A DNA stretch of 64,000 nt, taken from assembly GCA_902524235.1 (NCBI GenBank), contig CABZCF010000001.1:62001-126000 (forward strand). Direction: 5' to 3'. The notes beneath the pieces were generated by a model. It searched no databases. It was not told where the DNA came from and saw only the letters and a program-made list of their open reading frames with translations. Of the stretch, positions 20,401 through 28,341 are shown piece after piece. The stretch comes from an uncultured Pelagibacteraceae bacterium. GTDB taxonomy: Bacteria; Pseudomonadota; Alphaproteobacteria; Pelagibacterales; Pelagibacteraceae. Within the stretch, counting starts at the first letter, position 1. Each line of letters opens with the position of its first letter. The translations under genes were made by a program, and so were the position numbers.

Positions 20401-21930
20401 AAGTACCGCTAAGGGTGTATCATCTCCCATTGATCCAGTTGCTTCTTTTGCATCTTCTGCCATTGGATGGAGAATTAGTTCTAAATCCTCTAAACTATAT
20501 CCAAAAGTATGCTGACGTTTTCTAAGTTCTGCGCCCTCATAATTATTATTTTCTTTTTCTATAGGAAACTTTTTATCTAGGTCAATGATTTGATTATTAA
20601 AATGTTTATACTCTTTCGCTAAATAGTCTTTGATCTGGCTGTTAGTAAATACTTTGCCCTTCTCAATTCTAACTCCTATTATCTCCCCAGGTCCCAATCT
20701 TCCTTTTTTTATGATTTTCTTTTCATTCAAATCAACCATACCGGTCTCAGATCCTGCAAATAAAAGTTTATCTCTGGTTATGGTAAATCTTAAAGGTCTT
20801 AATCCATTTCTGTCTGATGCTGCAATAACCCATTCATTATCAGTGCCTGCTAATGCTGCTGGTCCATCCCAAGGCTCCATTGTACTATTTAAGAAATTAA
20901 ATAATTTTAATTGATTTTTCGGTAAGATTTTACTCTTCTTCGACCAAGCGTCTGGTATCAACATTAACTTGGTTAACGGTGCTGAATGGCCTGACATACT
21001 TAAAAGTTCAAATACGTTATCCAATGATGCTGAATCTGAATTACCTTCGGGAATTACTGGTTTTAAATTTTCCATGTTATCATAGTTTGAGTCAAACATT
21101 TCTTCCTCGTGAACTTTCATCCAGTTTACATTTCCCTTTAAAGTATTTATTTCACCATTATGTGCAATTGACCTGAAAGGTTGAGCGAGGTCCCAACTCG
21201 GTGCTGTATTGGTTGAAAATCTTTGGTGAAATATTGCATATCTTGATATGAACCTTTCATCTTTTAGGTCTAGGTAAAAATCTGATAATGCTTCTGCTAA
21301 AAACATTCCTTTATAAATAATTGACTTTGAGCTGAAAGAACAAATATAAAAATTATTCAAATGTTTCTGTCTACAGGACTTTTCTATTTTTCTTCTAGTC
21401 TCGTAAAGTTTTCTCTCTAAATCTTTACCTCTAATTTCTTTGTTATTTATTTTAAATAAAACTTGAGTTATTTCTGGTCTTGTAAGCTCGGCTTTTTCAC
21501 CTAAAACTGTTGAGTCTACTGGAACCTGTCTCCATCCATATATGTAGAAATTATTTTTGGTTAACTCACTTTCAACTATAGTCCTGCAGCTTTCTTGAGC
21601 AGAATAATCATTTCTTGGAAGAAATATCATGCCCACACAAACTTCATCATTAGAATTATGCTTGTGGCCTGTGACCTCTATTTTTTCAACAAAGAAATCT
21701 GATGGTATTTCAATATGAATACCTGCACCGTCACCAGTTTTCCCATCCGCATCTACGGCTCCTCTGTGCCAAACAGCTTTCAGTGCTTGTATTCCATATT
21801 CTACTACTTTTCTACTTTTTTTACCTTCTGTTGAAGCTACCAATCCAACACCACATGCGTCATGCTCCATTTTTTCTGAGTAGACATGGTTTTTTTTAAG
21901 TTTTTTTAGATTTTTATTTCTTAAATTCAT
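17431..21930 (-). CDS. gltB: glutamate synthase (NADPH) large subunit
   Basis: Transfers the amide of glutamine to 2-oxoglutarate; with GltD it forms the main ammonia-assimilation route with glutamine synthetase. 1499 residues from the ATG at 21930. A short propeptide ends at the catalytic N-terminal Cys in HDACGVGLVAS (Cys about residue 26). Glutaminase domain, central domain, FMN-binding barrel (SGEGGEDSERF; GGTGASPQTS), the 3Fe-4S cysteines (CIMVRQCHSNTCPVGVC) and the C-terminal GXGXG beta-helix are all present. The ATG shares its A with the gltD TGA stop. A TTG 3 nt upstream is a possible but unlikely start. Confidence 0.98.
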   Translation of the reverse strand: MNLRNKNLKKLKKNHVYSEKMEHDACGVGLVASTEGKKSRKVVEYGIQALKAVWHRGAVDADGKTGDGAGIHIEIPSDFFVEKIEVTGHKHNSNDEVCVGMIFLPRNDYSAQESCRTIVESELTKNNFYIYGWRQVPVDSTVLGEKAELTRPEITQVLFKINNKEIRGKDLERKLYETRRKIEKSCRQKHLNNFYICSFSSKSIIYKGMFLAEALSDFYLDLKDERFISRYAIFHQRFSTNTAPSWDLAQPFRSIAHNGEINTLKGNVNWMKVHEEEMFDSNYDNMENLKPVIPEGNSDSASLDNVFELLSMSGHSAPLTKLMLIPDAWSKKSKILPKNQLKLFNFLNSTMEPWDGPAALAGTDNEWVIAASDRNGLRPLRFTITRDKLLFAGSETGMVDLNEKKIIKKGRLGPGEIIGVRIEKGKVFTNSQIKDYLAKEYKHFNNQIIDLDKKFPIEKENNNYEGAELRKRQHTFGYSLEDLELILHPMAEDAKEATGSMGDDTPLAVLSDKYRPLYHYFRQNFSQVTNPPIDSLRENKVMSLKTRFGNLGNILDFNNLTEENIYVLNSPILSNSQFQKFITYFGNNYKIFDCTFKNGETLEDALNRLKKETEIAVRQGITQIVISDKDISDDKYPIPTLLSVGAIHTNLVKLGLRGYVSINVQSGECLDTHSFATVIGVGATTVNPYLAFDSLYERFQKKLFKNLSFEDCIVRYIKSVNLGLLKIMSKMGISVLSSYRGGCNFETVGLSRTVVNEYFPGMMSKISGIGLTGIEKKIRSIHKDAFQTGANILPIGGIYRYRKNGEKHQYQGKLIHLLQSAVATGSYETYKKYAKGIYNLPPISLRDLVDFNKKTSVGIEEVEPIENILKRFGSGSMSHGALSKEAHETLAVAMNRIKGASCSGEGGEDSERFKIMSNGDTANSRVKQIASARFGVTVDYLNNCNEIEIKIAQGAKPGEGGQLPGFKVTDEIARLRHSTKGVTLISPPPHHDIYSIEDLAQLIYDLKQINPKARVSVKLVASSGVGTIAAGVAKAKADIILISGHNGGTGASPQTSVKYVGIPWEMGLTEANQVLTLNNLRHTVTLKTDGGIKTGRDVVIAAMMGAEEYGVATTSLVAMGCIMVRQCHSNTCPVGVCTQDEKLREKFNGTPEKVVNLFSFIAQEVREIIAELGFKSLNDIIGRTDLLKQISKGSSNLDDLDLNPLFVQADPGKNKRFCEKRIINSVPDTLDQKIWGEIEDCIDNDKKNEKIYNIQNTDRAVGTRISYNLYKKFGNNKLPENSVEINFVGSAGQSFGAFGTKGLKLNLKGDANDYVAKGLSGATISIKLREESNLISNENTIIGNTVLYGATSGNLFAAGQAGERFAVRNSGATSVVEGCGSNGCEYMTGGTVIILGIIGDNFGAGMTGGMAFVYDEEKEFEKKVNLETVVWQRLETEYWKNYLKNLVSQHFKETNSKVSEKIINNFNQELNHFYQVCPKEMIDKLDNPITNKELQEFAS

Positions 21931-23363
21931 CAAGCAACTTTTTTCTCTCTCTTTGAGTTTACATATTTAATAATTTGATCGGACACATCTCTTCCATCTT
22001 TTATAGCCCAAACGACTAGGGATGCTCCTCTAACAATGTCACCAGCTGCAAAAACTCCTGGCACTGATGTTTCCATTGTTTCATAATCAATTTTAATTGT
22101 TCCCCACTTAGTAACTTTTAGTCTTTCCTCATTAAATAAGTTTGGTAAATCTTCTGGATCAAAACCCAAAGACTTGATTACTAAATCAGCATTAATAGTA
22201 TAATTTGAGTTTTTAATTATTTCTGGTCTTCTCCTTCCACTATCATCAGGTTCTCCAAGCATAATTTTATTTACTTCAACACTTTCAACTTTGTTATTTC
22301 CGTTAAATTTTGCTGGACTTGATAACCATACAAATTCTATTCCTTCCTCCTCTGCGTTTTGGACTTCTCTAGCTGACCCAGGCATATTTTCTTTATCTCG
22401 CCTATATAAACATTTTACAGATTTTGCCTCTTGTCTGATTGCCGTCCTTACACAATCCATTGCTGTATCACCCCCTCCGATTACAACCACATTTTTTCCC
22501 TTAGCGTTTAAAGTGCCATTGTCGAATAATTCTACTTTATCTCCTAAGCCTTTTTTGTTTGAAGCAGTCAAAAATTCCATTGCGGGGAAGATATTAGCTA
22601 AGTCGCTACCTGGTAAATTTATTTCTCTTGCTTTGTAAACTCCTGTAGAAATTAAAATTGCGTCGTGCCTATCTCTTAAATCTTTTAATGTAGCGTCTTT
22701 ACCTACTTCAAAGTTATGAACAAACTTTATTCCACTATTTTCTAAAAGTTCAGTCCTTCTTTGAACAACATATTTTTCAAGTTTAAAATTAGGTATCCCA
22801 TAAATTAAAAGTCCACCAGATCTATCATATCTATCATAAATAGTTACTTGGAAATTTTGTTTTCTAAGTTCCTCTGCACATGCTAGACCAGCTGGTCCAG
22901 CACCTATAATACCGATACTTTCACTTCTCTCTTTTTTTACTTGAATTGGTTTAACCCAACCTTGCTCCCATGCATTCTCTGTAATGAATTTTTCTACAGA
23001 GCCAATTGTTACAGTTCCATGACCTGATTGCTCGATAACACAATTACCCTCGCATAATCGATCTTGAGGACATATTCTCCCACAGACCTCCGGCATGTTG
23101 TTTGTACTTTGAGATAGCTGATATGCTTCCTCTAGCCTACCCTCAGCAGTTAATTTTAGCCAATCAGGTATGTTGTTACTTAAGGGACAGTGAACCTGGC
23201 AAAAAGGTACACCACATTGAGAACACCTGCTTGATTGCTCTTTTGCTTTTGACGAAATAAACTCTTTATAAATCTCATTGAAATCATCTTTTCGCTCTTT
23301 TATTCCTCTTTTAGGTGGTGTTTGTTGACCTAAATCTACAAATTTTAGCATTTTTTCAGACAT
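21930..23363 (-). CDS. gltD: glutamate synthase small subunit (NADPH, FAD, Fe-S)
   Basis: Takes electrons from NADPH and passes them through FAD and Fe-S clusters to GltB. 477 residues from the ATG at 23363 (MSEKMLKFVDLG). The N-terminal cysteine-rich region (CSQCGVPFCQVHCPL; CGRICPQDRLCEGNC) binds 4Fe-4S clusters. FAD site GIIGAGPAGLACAE and NADPH site VVIGGGDTAMDCVRTA are clear. An in-frame GTG 18 nt upstream is an alternative start but adds no conserved residues. gltD precedes gltB here, the reverse of the usual gltB-gltD order. The upstream region holds a hairpin (23405-23435). Confidence 0.97.
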   Translation of the reverse strand: MSEKMLKFVDLGQQTPPKRGIKERKDDFNEIYKEFISSKAKEQSSRCSQCGVPFCQVHCPLSNNIPDWLKLTAEGRLEEAYQLSQSTNNMPEVCGRICPQDRLCEGNCVIEQSGHGTVTIGSVEKFITENAWEQGWVKPIQVKKERSESIGIIGAGPAGLACAEELRKQNFQVTIYDRYDRSGGLLIYGIPNFKLEKYVVQRRTELLENSGIKFVHNFEVGKDATLKDLRDRHDAILISTGVYKAREINLPGSDLANIFPAMEFLTASNKKGLGDKVELFDNGTLNAKGKNVVVIGGGDTAMDCVRTAIRQEAKSVKCLYRRDKENMPGSAREVQNAEEEGIEFVWLSSPAKFNGNNKVESVEVNKIMLGEPDDSGRRRPEIIKNSNYTINADLVIKSLGFDPEDLPNLFNEERLKVTKWGTIKIDYETMETSVPGVFAAGDIVRGASLVVWAIKDGRDVSDQIIKYVNSKREKKVA

Positions 23364-23404
23364 AGTGGTGGACTCGTACACTAAAAATAGTCACTCTGGT
23401 AGTT

Positions 23405-23435
23405 AAATAAGGACAGCAGTACTGTCTCATTATTT
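23405..23435 (-). promoter_or_regulatory. hairpin in the gltD upstream region
   Basis: On the minus strand an outer stem AAATAA/TTATTT encloses an inner stem GACAG/CTGTC with a 5-nt loop, about 42 nt upstream of the gltD ATG. Inside it the plus strand reads CAGTACTG, a perfect palindrome. It may be a leader hairpin of gltD mRNA or a protein-binding site in the gltD-uppP divergent spacer (23364-23539). It does not match a riboswitch I recognise. Confidence 0.35.
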
Positions 23436-23539
23436 AAAAAAAGTAGCAATTTATGCCATTTTTACCAATTGATCATATTAGATATGCATTCATGGAATTG
23501 CTTTATTTTGATTTTATTTAGTTTAGGAAAATTAAATCA

Positions 23540-24307
23540 ATGACCTCTTATTATTTGGAAATTTTATTACTTTCTATTATTCAAGGCATATCAGAGTTTA
23601 TTCCTGTAAGCTCATCTGCACATTTGTTTTTATTTTCAAAAATTAAAGAGTCGAATTTTTCGTCTTTAGAAATTGATGTTAGTCTGCATTTAGGGTCCCT
23701 TATTGCAATTATAGTATATTTTTGGAAAGACCTTTTAAATGTTTATAAAAGTAAAGAATTATTGAATTTAATTTTTTTTGGATCAATACCTTTGTTAATT
23801 TTCGGTTACTTTTTTTATAGTTTTGGATTTATTGATCATGTTAGAAACTTAAAAGTAATTGCTTGGACAACTCTAATATTTGGCATTCTTTTATATTTTT
23901 CTGATAAAAAAATTCAGAATAAAAATATTAAAGAAAATTTAAATCTAAAAAACATATTTTTAATAGGTTTTTTTCAAGCATTATCTATAATTCCGGGTGT
24001 GAGTAGATCGGGTATAATTATTACAGGTTGTAGATTTTCAAACTTTAATAGAGTTGATGCAGCAAAAATTTCTTTTTTCTTGTCAATACCTGCGTTAACA
24101 GGTGCAAGTTTTTTAAGCTTAAATGATATGCCAGATAAAACTTTCGAATTTAACTTAGCAATATTCTTATCAATTTTATTTTCATTTATTTTTTCATATA
24201 TGACAATAAAATTTTTACTTTACTATTTGAAAAAATTTTCCTTAAATATTTTTGTTTACTATAGATTGGTATTGTCTTTATTATTATTTATTATCGCTTA
24301 CGGCTAG
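23540..24307 (+). CDS. uppP: undecaprenyl-diphosphatase (BacA/UppP)
   Basis: Integral membrane phosphatase that recycles undecaprenyl pyrophosphate to the monophosphate lipid carrier for peptidoglycan and O-antigen. 255 residues, about 7-8 membrane segments. Family motifs: GISEFIPVSSSAHLFL (17-32) and the PGVSRSG loop near 155-161 (SRSG conserved active-site Arg/Ser). It is transcribed divergently from gltD. Its 3' end overlaps the convergent EamA transporter gene by 24 bp. Confidence 0.95.
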   Translation: MTSYYLEILLLSIIQGISEFIPVSSSAHLFLFSKIKESNFSSLEIDVSLHLGSLIAIIVYFWKDLLNVYKSKELLNLIFFGSIPLLIFGYFFYSFGFIDHVRNLKVIAWTTLIFGILLYFSDKKIQNKNIKENLNLKNIFLIGFFQALSIIPGVSRSGIIITGCRFSNFNRVDAAKISFFLSIPALTGASFLSLNDMPDKTFEFNLAIFLSILFSFIFSYMTIKFLLYYLKKFSLNIFVYYRLVLSLLLFIIAYG

Positions 24308-25189
24308 TTTTTTAAATGATGGTGTAATTTGGGATAGGATAACTGCGATTAGAATTAGAAAGCAACCTAAGATATTATTGAAATCTAACATTTGGTTAAG
24401 TATTATCCATCCCGCTAACGCTGCAAATACTCCCTCTAAAGAGTAAATTATAGCAGCAGGGGCTTCCTCAATATTTTTTTGCGCATACATTTGCAAAGTA
24501 AAAGCAATTCCTCCTGACAGAAAACCTGCGTAAATAATCGAATAGTTTTCTAAAAGAATATTTGTCATTTTTATTTCTTCAAATAATAATGCAAATAAAA
24601 GTGAGTACATACCGACCAATATTGCTTGCAATGCCGCAAAAAAAATTGGAATATCAAATTTCTCCATAAATTTTCCTGCAAAGATTATATGCAATGCCCA
24701 AAATACTGAACATAATATTACCAAGCTATCCCCGATCAAAATTTCTGAATTTGAAAAATCACTTAAAAAGTAAACACCAATAATACAAAGTAATATTGAG
24801 GGCCAAATACTCCAATGTACTTTGATTTTGTAAATTATGAATAATATTATTGGAACTAATGGAACATAGAAAACCGTAAAAAACGCAGCATTGGCTATAT
24901 TGGTGTACAATAAAGATGTTTGTTGAAGGTAGGTGCCAAAAAATAATGATAAACTCATCAAAAATAAATATTTAAAGAAAAGTTTTTTATCTAAATTTAT
25001 ATTTTCAATTATTTTTCCCCTTTCAACTAAAAAGGCAATTGGTAAGACTGTTACAAATCCTACAAAAAACCTTGCTGTGTTAAAGGTTAATGGACCAATA
25101 TTGTCCATTCCAGTATCTTGAGCAATAAAAGCTGTTCCCCAAATAAAAGTTGTGATTAATGCGCAAATTAAGGATATCGATTTACTCAT
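24284..25189 (-). CDS. EamA/DMT-family transporter
   Basis: Drug/metabolite transporter superfamily, 301 residues with about ten hydrophobic segments arranged as two EamA repeats (ITTFIWGTAFIAQDTG near the start; LSGGIAFTLQMYAQKNIEEAPAAIIYSLEGVFAALAGW in the second half). Members export amino acids or metabolites or take up small organics. It lies 8 bp downstream of the dioxygenase gene on the same strand, so it may move the dioxygenase substrate or product. Specificity cannot be told. Confidence 0.88.
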   Translation of the reverse strand: MSKSISLICALITTFIWGTAFIAQDTGMDNIGPLTFNTARFFVGFVTVLPIAFLVERGKIIENINLDKKLFFKYLFLMSLSLFFGTYLQQTSLLYTNIANAAFFTVFYVPLVPIILFIIYKIKVHWSIWPSILLCIIGVYFLSDFSNSEILIGDSLVILCSVFWALHIIFAGKFMEKFDIPIFFAALQAILVGMYSLLFALLFEEIKMTNILLENYSIIYAGFLSGGIAFTLQMYAQKNIEEAPAAIIYSLEGVFAALAGWIILNQMLDFNNILGCFLILIAVILSQITPSFKKLAVSDNK

Positions 25190-25197
25190 TTATAAAG

Positions 25198-26292
25198 TTA
25201 AATGATATTGTGTATTCTACATGAGCTGTCAAAATCTTCTTTATTAATATAACAGCCAGACATTTTTCTTTCTCCGCTAAATGATCCTCTGCCATGAAGT
25301 ATTCTCCAATTATTAAATATTAATAATTCCCCTGGTTTAAGCACGTGTCTCCACTGATATTCTTTGTTATTTGCAATTAAATCAAATTCTTTAATAGCTT
25401 CATAAAATTTTTTAGTTTTATCTTCACTCAATTTAAATGGTGCACGGTCATAATTATTAAAACTAACTTGAATTAGTTCATTATCGTTATTAACCCTAAA
25501 TATAGGTCTTTTCGCTTTAAGGAAAACTCCATCTCCAATATATTGACCGGTGACTTCAATCTGGGTTAATAAATCATAAATTTCTTTTTTTTCATTTTTA
25601 ATTTTTTCGGCAATTTTAAAACCATCAACCATTATAGATTCTCCTCCAGAAGCCTTGTAATGACAACAAAGCAACAACTGAAGACCTGGCGCATCATTGC
25701 TGTAAGTAGAATCTGTGTGTGGTCTAAGCTCCTCTTGTGTGTATGCACTGTCTGCCTTATCCTCATTAGACTCAAAACTCCATAACCCACCAAAAATTGA
25801 TTCTCTTATATAACCAATTTTGTTTGCTATTTTTTCTACTGAACTCATTTCAGCTTTACAATTTTGAATTACAGCGAAGCCATATTTGTATAATTTTTTT
25901 AGAAAAAGTTTGTAACCATCCTCTGAAATAGTTTCGTTAAAATCTGTGTATATATTTTGATCTAGATCCTTATTTGTCCAAATTTTTAAATTTTGATATT
26001 TATTATTAGATTTTGTTAAATTGTTTAAAAAAAAATCAGCAGTATAATTTATACTTTTATTTAAATCGGACCAAAAAATATCGACGGAATGACCGTTATC
26101 TTTTACCTCAGCTTTTTTAACATGTAAATTTGTGTCTAATTTTGCTGTAAATACTTTTCTTTGATGACTTCTCTTATCCCAGCTATTATCATCCTGGGCG
26201 TGATCTCTTAGCCAAATATTCAAAAAAATTTCCTCTTTATTAGAAAAAAAAATTTTTAGTTTATCAGGTAATATTTCTACATTTTTAATCAT
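25198..26292 (-). CDS. gamma-butyrobetaine hydroxylase-like Fe(II)/2-oxoglutarate dioxygenase
   Basis: 364-residue enzyme with the two-domain layout of gamma-butyrobetaine and trimethyllysine hydroxylases: an N-terminal DUF971-like domain (IWLRDHAQDDNSWDKRSHQR about 26-45) and a C-terminal TauD/BBOX jelly roll. The iron triad is His192-X-Asp194 (PHTDSTYS) and His333 (RILHGRGSF); Arg342 is placed to bind 2-oxoglutarate. A methylated-amine or betaine substrate is likely from the family but not proven. No carnitine pathway genes stand next to it. Upstream (26293-26478) is a 186-bp gap with one micro-ORF on the opposite strand. Confidence 0.82.
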   Translation of the reverse strand: MIKNVEILPDKLKIFFSNKEEIFLNIWLRDHAQDDNSWDKRSHQRKVFTAKLDTNLHVKKAEVKDNGHSVDIFWSDLNKSINYTADFFLNNLTKSNNKYQNLKIWTNKDLDQNIYTDFNETISEDGYKLFLKKLYKYGFAVIQNCKAEMSSVEKIANKIGYIRESIFGGLWSFESNEDKADSAYTQEELRPHTDSTYSNDAPGLQLLLCCHYKASGGESIMVDGFKIAEKIKNEKKEIYDLLTQIEVTGQYIGDGVFLKAKRPIFRVNNDNELIQVSFNNYDRAPFKLSEDKTKKFYEAIKEFDLIANNKEYQWRHVLKPGELLIFNNWRILHGRGSFSGERKMSGCYINKEDFDSSCRIHNII

Positions 26293-26364
26293 TTTTTATA
26301 AGTAATAATATTTCTACCACAATTGTATCTATTTTAGGACAAGTTTTAATAATTAAATATCTAT

Positions 26365-26469
26365 ATGATTAAATTTATTATCAAAAAAATATTTAATGTT
26401 AATAAAAGTGATGACCTAGACGCCAGGGTTTGGATACAATACACTTTACTTAAAAAGAGATTTGATTAA
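26365..26469 (+). CDS. putative 34-residue micro-ORF, hypothetical
   Basis: ATG at 26365 to TAA at 26467-26469 gives a 34-residue basic/aromatic peptide opening MIKFIIKKIFNVNK and ending QYTLLKKRFD. It lies in the spacer between the dioxygenase start and the thiolase end, opposite to both. No purine-rich ribosome binding site is visible; A/T-rich promoter-like sequence precedes it. The composition (LDARVWIQY) is less random than AT-rich noise, which is why it is listed. It may not be translated. Confidence 0.3.
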   Translation: MIKFIIKKIFNVNKSDDLDARVWIQYTLLKKRFD

Positions 26470-26478
26470 GTTTAAAAA

Positions 26479-27591
26479 TTAGTCTCTTTCGATACACATC
26501 GCAATACCCATTCCTCCACCAATGCAAAGAGTTCCTAAACCTTTTTTTGCATTTCTTCTGATCATTTCATGAATTAAAGTAACAATTATTCTTGTGCCAG
26601 AAGCTCCTATAGGATGGCCAAGAGCAATAGCTCCTCCATTTACATTTACAATTTCTTTTGGTATTTTTAAATCTTTAATAACTGCTAAACTTTGAGATGC
26701 AAAAGCTTCGTTAGACTCGACTAAATCCAAATCTTTTATTTCCCAATTAGCTTTTTCAAGTGCTTTTTTTGCTGATGGTATAGGGCCTGATCCCATTAAT
26801 GCAGGATCAACACCGCAAGAGGCCCAAGAGACTATTTTTACTAAAGGATTTAATTTTCTCCTTTCTGACTCACTTCGCTGCATCATAATAACCCCTGCAG
26901 CACCATCATTAATTCCGGAAGAGTTTCCTGGGGTAACAGTTCCATTCTCCTTAAAAATTGTTTTTAATTTAGCCAAGCTGTCAATCGTAACATCAGATCT
27001 TGGATGCTCATCTAATACACCAAATTCGTCTAAAATTTCTTCCTCAAAATTATTATTTTTTATAGCTTCTTGTGCTTTAACTTGAGATTCAAAAGCGAAC
27101 TTATCTTGTTCTCTTCTGGAAATATTCCATTTTTCTGCAACATTCTCGGCTGTAACACCCATATGATATTTGTTATAAACATCTACTAGTCCATCTTTAA
27201 GCATCACATCTTTATCACAATTTGTCATACTCTCTTGGCCGCCGGCAAATACGATACTTGCGTCATTTAACTTTAAATTTTGATATGCGGAAACAATACT
27301 TCTTAATCCTGAACCACAAACCTGATTTACAATATAAGCTGTTTTGTTTGTAGGTATTTCAGCTTTGATTGCAGCTTGTCTTGCTGGGTTTTGCCCTGTG
27401 TTTCCTGTAAGTACTTGCCCCATTATAACTTCATTTATATGCTCTGGAGAAATTTTTGATATTTTTAATAATTTTTTTATAATAGCGGCACCCAAATCGT
27501 GCGCTTGATAAGAGGATAGACTACCTTTATATTTGCCTATTGGTGTCCTTAAAGCGTTAGTGATAACAATATCATTAAAATTTTTTGACAT
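26479..27591 (-). CDS. acetyl-CoA C-acetyltransferase (thiolase)
   Basis: Condenses two acetyl-CoA to acetoacetyl-CoA or does the reverse thiolysis. 370 residues. Catalytic Cys92 in NQVCGSGL, His326 in [14 protein letters not shown] and Cys356 in [10 protein letters not shown] are all present. It is about 20 residues shorter than the usual 390-393: the loop after GGQESM, before the conserved [11 protein letters not shown], is shortened. With the acetoacetyl-CoA synthetase 750 bp away it may form an acetoacetate/acetoacetyl-CoA pathway. It is divergent from tRNA-Arg. Confidence 0.93.
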   Translation of the reverse strand: MSKNFNDIVITNALRTPIGKYKGSLSSYQAHDLGAAIIKKLLKISKISPEHINEVIMGQVLTGNTGQNPARQAAIKAEIPTNKTAYIVNQVCGSGLRSIVSAYQNLKLNDASIVFAGGQESMTNCDKDVMLKDGLVDVYNKYHMGVTAENVAEKWNISRREQDKFAFESQVKAQEAIKNNNFEEEILDEFGVLDEHPRSDVTIDSLAKLKTIFKENGTVTPGNSSGINDGAAGVIMMQRSESERRKLNPLVKIVSWASCGVDPALMGSGPIPSAKKALEKANWEIKDLDLVESNEAFASQSLAVIKDLKIPKEIVNVNGGAIALGHPIGASGTRIIVTLIHEMIRRNAKKGLGTLCIGGGMGIAMCIERD

Positions 27592-27657
27592 TTCAAATAC
27601 AATAATTGCTAAATTAATAAATTACATTAAAAATATAAAGAATTAAAATATAAAAGT

Positions 27658-27734
27658 GCGCCTGTAGCTCAATTGGATAGAGCGCTTGGCTACGGACCAG
27701 GAGGTTCTGGGTTCGACTCCTAGCAGGCGCACCA
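27658..27734 (+). tRNA. tRNA-Arg (anticodon ACG)
   Basis: 77-nt cloverleaf with acceptor stem GCGCCTG/CAGGCGC, discriminator A and encoded CCA at 27732-27734. Anticodon stem CTTGG/CCAGG with loop CTACGGA gives anticodon ACG (A34 normally edited to inosine, reading CGU/CGC/CGA). T arm CTGGG-TTCGACT-CCTAG. Confidence 0.97.
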
Positions 27735-27829
27735 GGAAAGGAGTCTATGAAAATATCTTTACAATCTTCTGTGATTTACTTTTTTTTAATTGTTGTAATA
27801 ATATTAATTTTAATAACTTTGGTTATATA

Positions 27830-28240
27830 ATGAAGAAATTTGAAAATATAAGCACAAAACCTGGTTTTATGAAACATAACGGTGGGTTAATGTTTCGAAA
27901 AATTAACAAGAATAAGTATCAATTTAAAACTACGGTAAAAAAAATTCATTTAAATAGAGCGGGAATTACCCATGGAGGATTTCTTTCTGGAATTATTGAT
28001 GCAGGTTCTGGTACAGCAGTACACAGAGCATCGGGTAACAAACATGTCTGTGTAACAATATCTCTAGATATCAAATTTATAGGATCCAGTGAAATAGGTG
28101 ACAAAATCATTGGAGATGTTGAAATACAAAAAGTTACAAACTCTCTTATTTTTATGAGGTGTAAATTATCATCAAATAAAAAAGTTTTAGCAATTGGTTC
28201 TGGTGTTTGGAAAAAAATTAGAAGAAACTTTATTAATTAA
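27830..28240 (+). CDS. hotdog-fold thioesterase (PaaI/YdiI-like)
   Basis: 136-residue protein starting at the ATG at 27830 (MKKFENISTKPGF). The signature NRAGITHGGFLSGIIDAGSGTAV is the hotdog helix with the catalytic-region GG and Asp; SLDIKFIGSSEIGDKI follows as the second strand pair. Acts on acyl-CoA thioesters; substrate unknown. The open frame extends upstream into the tRNA gene, but the start at 27830 is the first that fits the fold. The next micro-ORF begins in its stop codon. Confidence 0.85.
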   Translation: MKKFENISTKPGFMKHNGGLMFRKINKNKYQFKTTVKKIHLNRAGITHGGFLSGIIDAGSGTAVHRASGNKHVCVTISLDIKFIGSSEIGDKIIGDVEIQKVTNSLIFMRCKLSSNKKVLAIGSGVWKKIRRNFIN

Positions 28241-28341
28241 TGAAAAAAAAATTTAAGTATATTTTGTATGGATTAATATATGTAATATTAATTTTTTTAA
28301 TGGCACTATATTTTTATAAAAATGGTATAAGTTTAATTTAA
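28240..28341 (+). CDS. 33-residue single-pass membrane micropeptide, hypothetical
   Basis: ATG shares its A with the TAA stop of the thioesterase (TAATG), the same coupling seen between several definite genes in this window. The peptide begins with a basic head (MKKKFKYILYG), then a continuous hydrophobic stretch of about 18 residues (YVILIFLMALYF), then a short polar tail. This is the pattern of a small integral membrane protein with cytoplasmic N-terminus. Its stop ends one base before the convergent acetoacetyl-CoA synthetase stop. No homologue is recognised. Confidence 0.5.
   Translation: MKKKFKYILYGLIYVILIFLMALYFYKNGISLI

Noticed and set aside
21702-21899. Antisense open frames within gltB, katG, infB and other long genes
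   Set aside because: They lie opposite well-conserved coding sequence and encode low-complexity hydrophobic or Pro/Ser-rich peptides typical of shadow frames.
23453-23521. 22-residue ORF (MPFLPIDHIRY...) in the gltD-uppP spacer
   Set aside because: Very short, no ribosome binding site, no coupling to a neighbour; not distinguishable from chance.
26479-27591. Thiolase as a truncated pseudogene
   Set aside because: It is about 20 residues short, but both catalytic Cys and the His are present and the missing part is a single surface loop.
27686-27829. Upstream extension of the thioesterase frame into tRNA-Arg
   Set aside because: It would translate part of the tRNA; the ATG at 27830 gives a normal-length hotdog protein.
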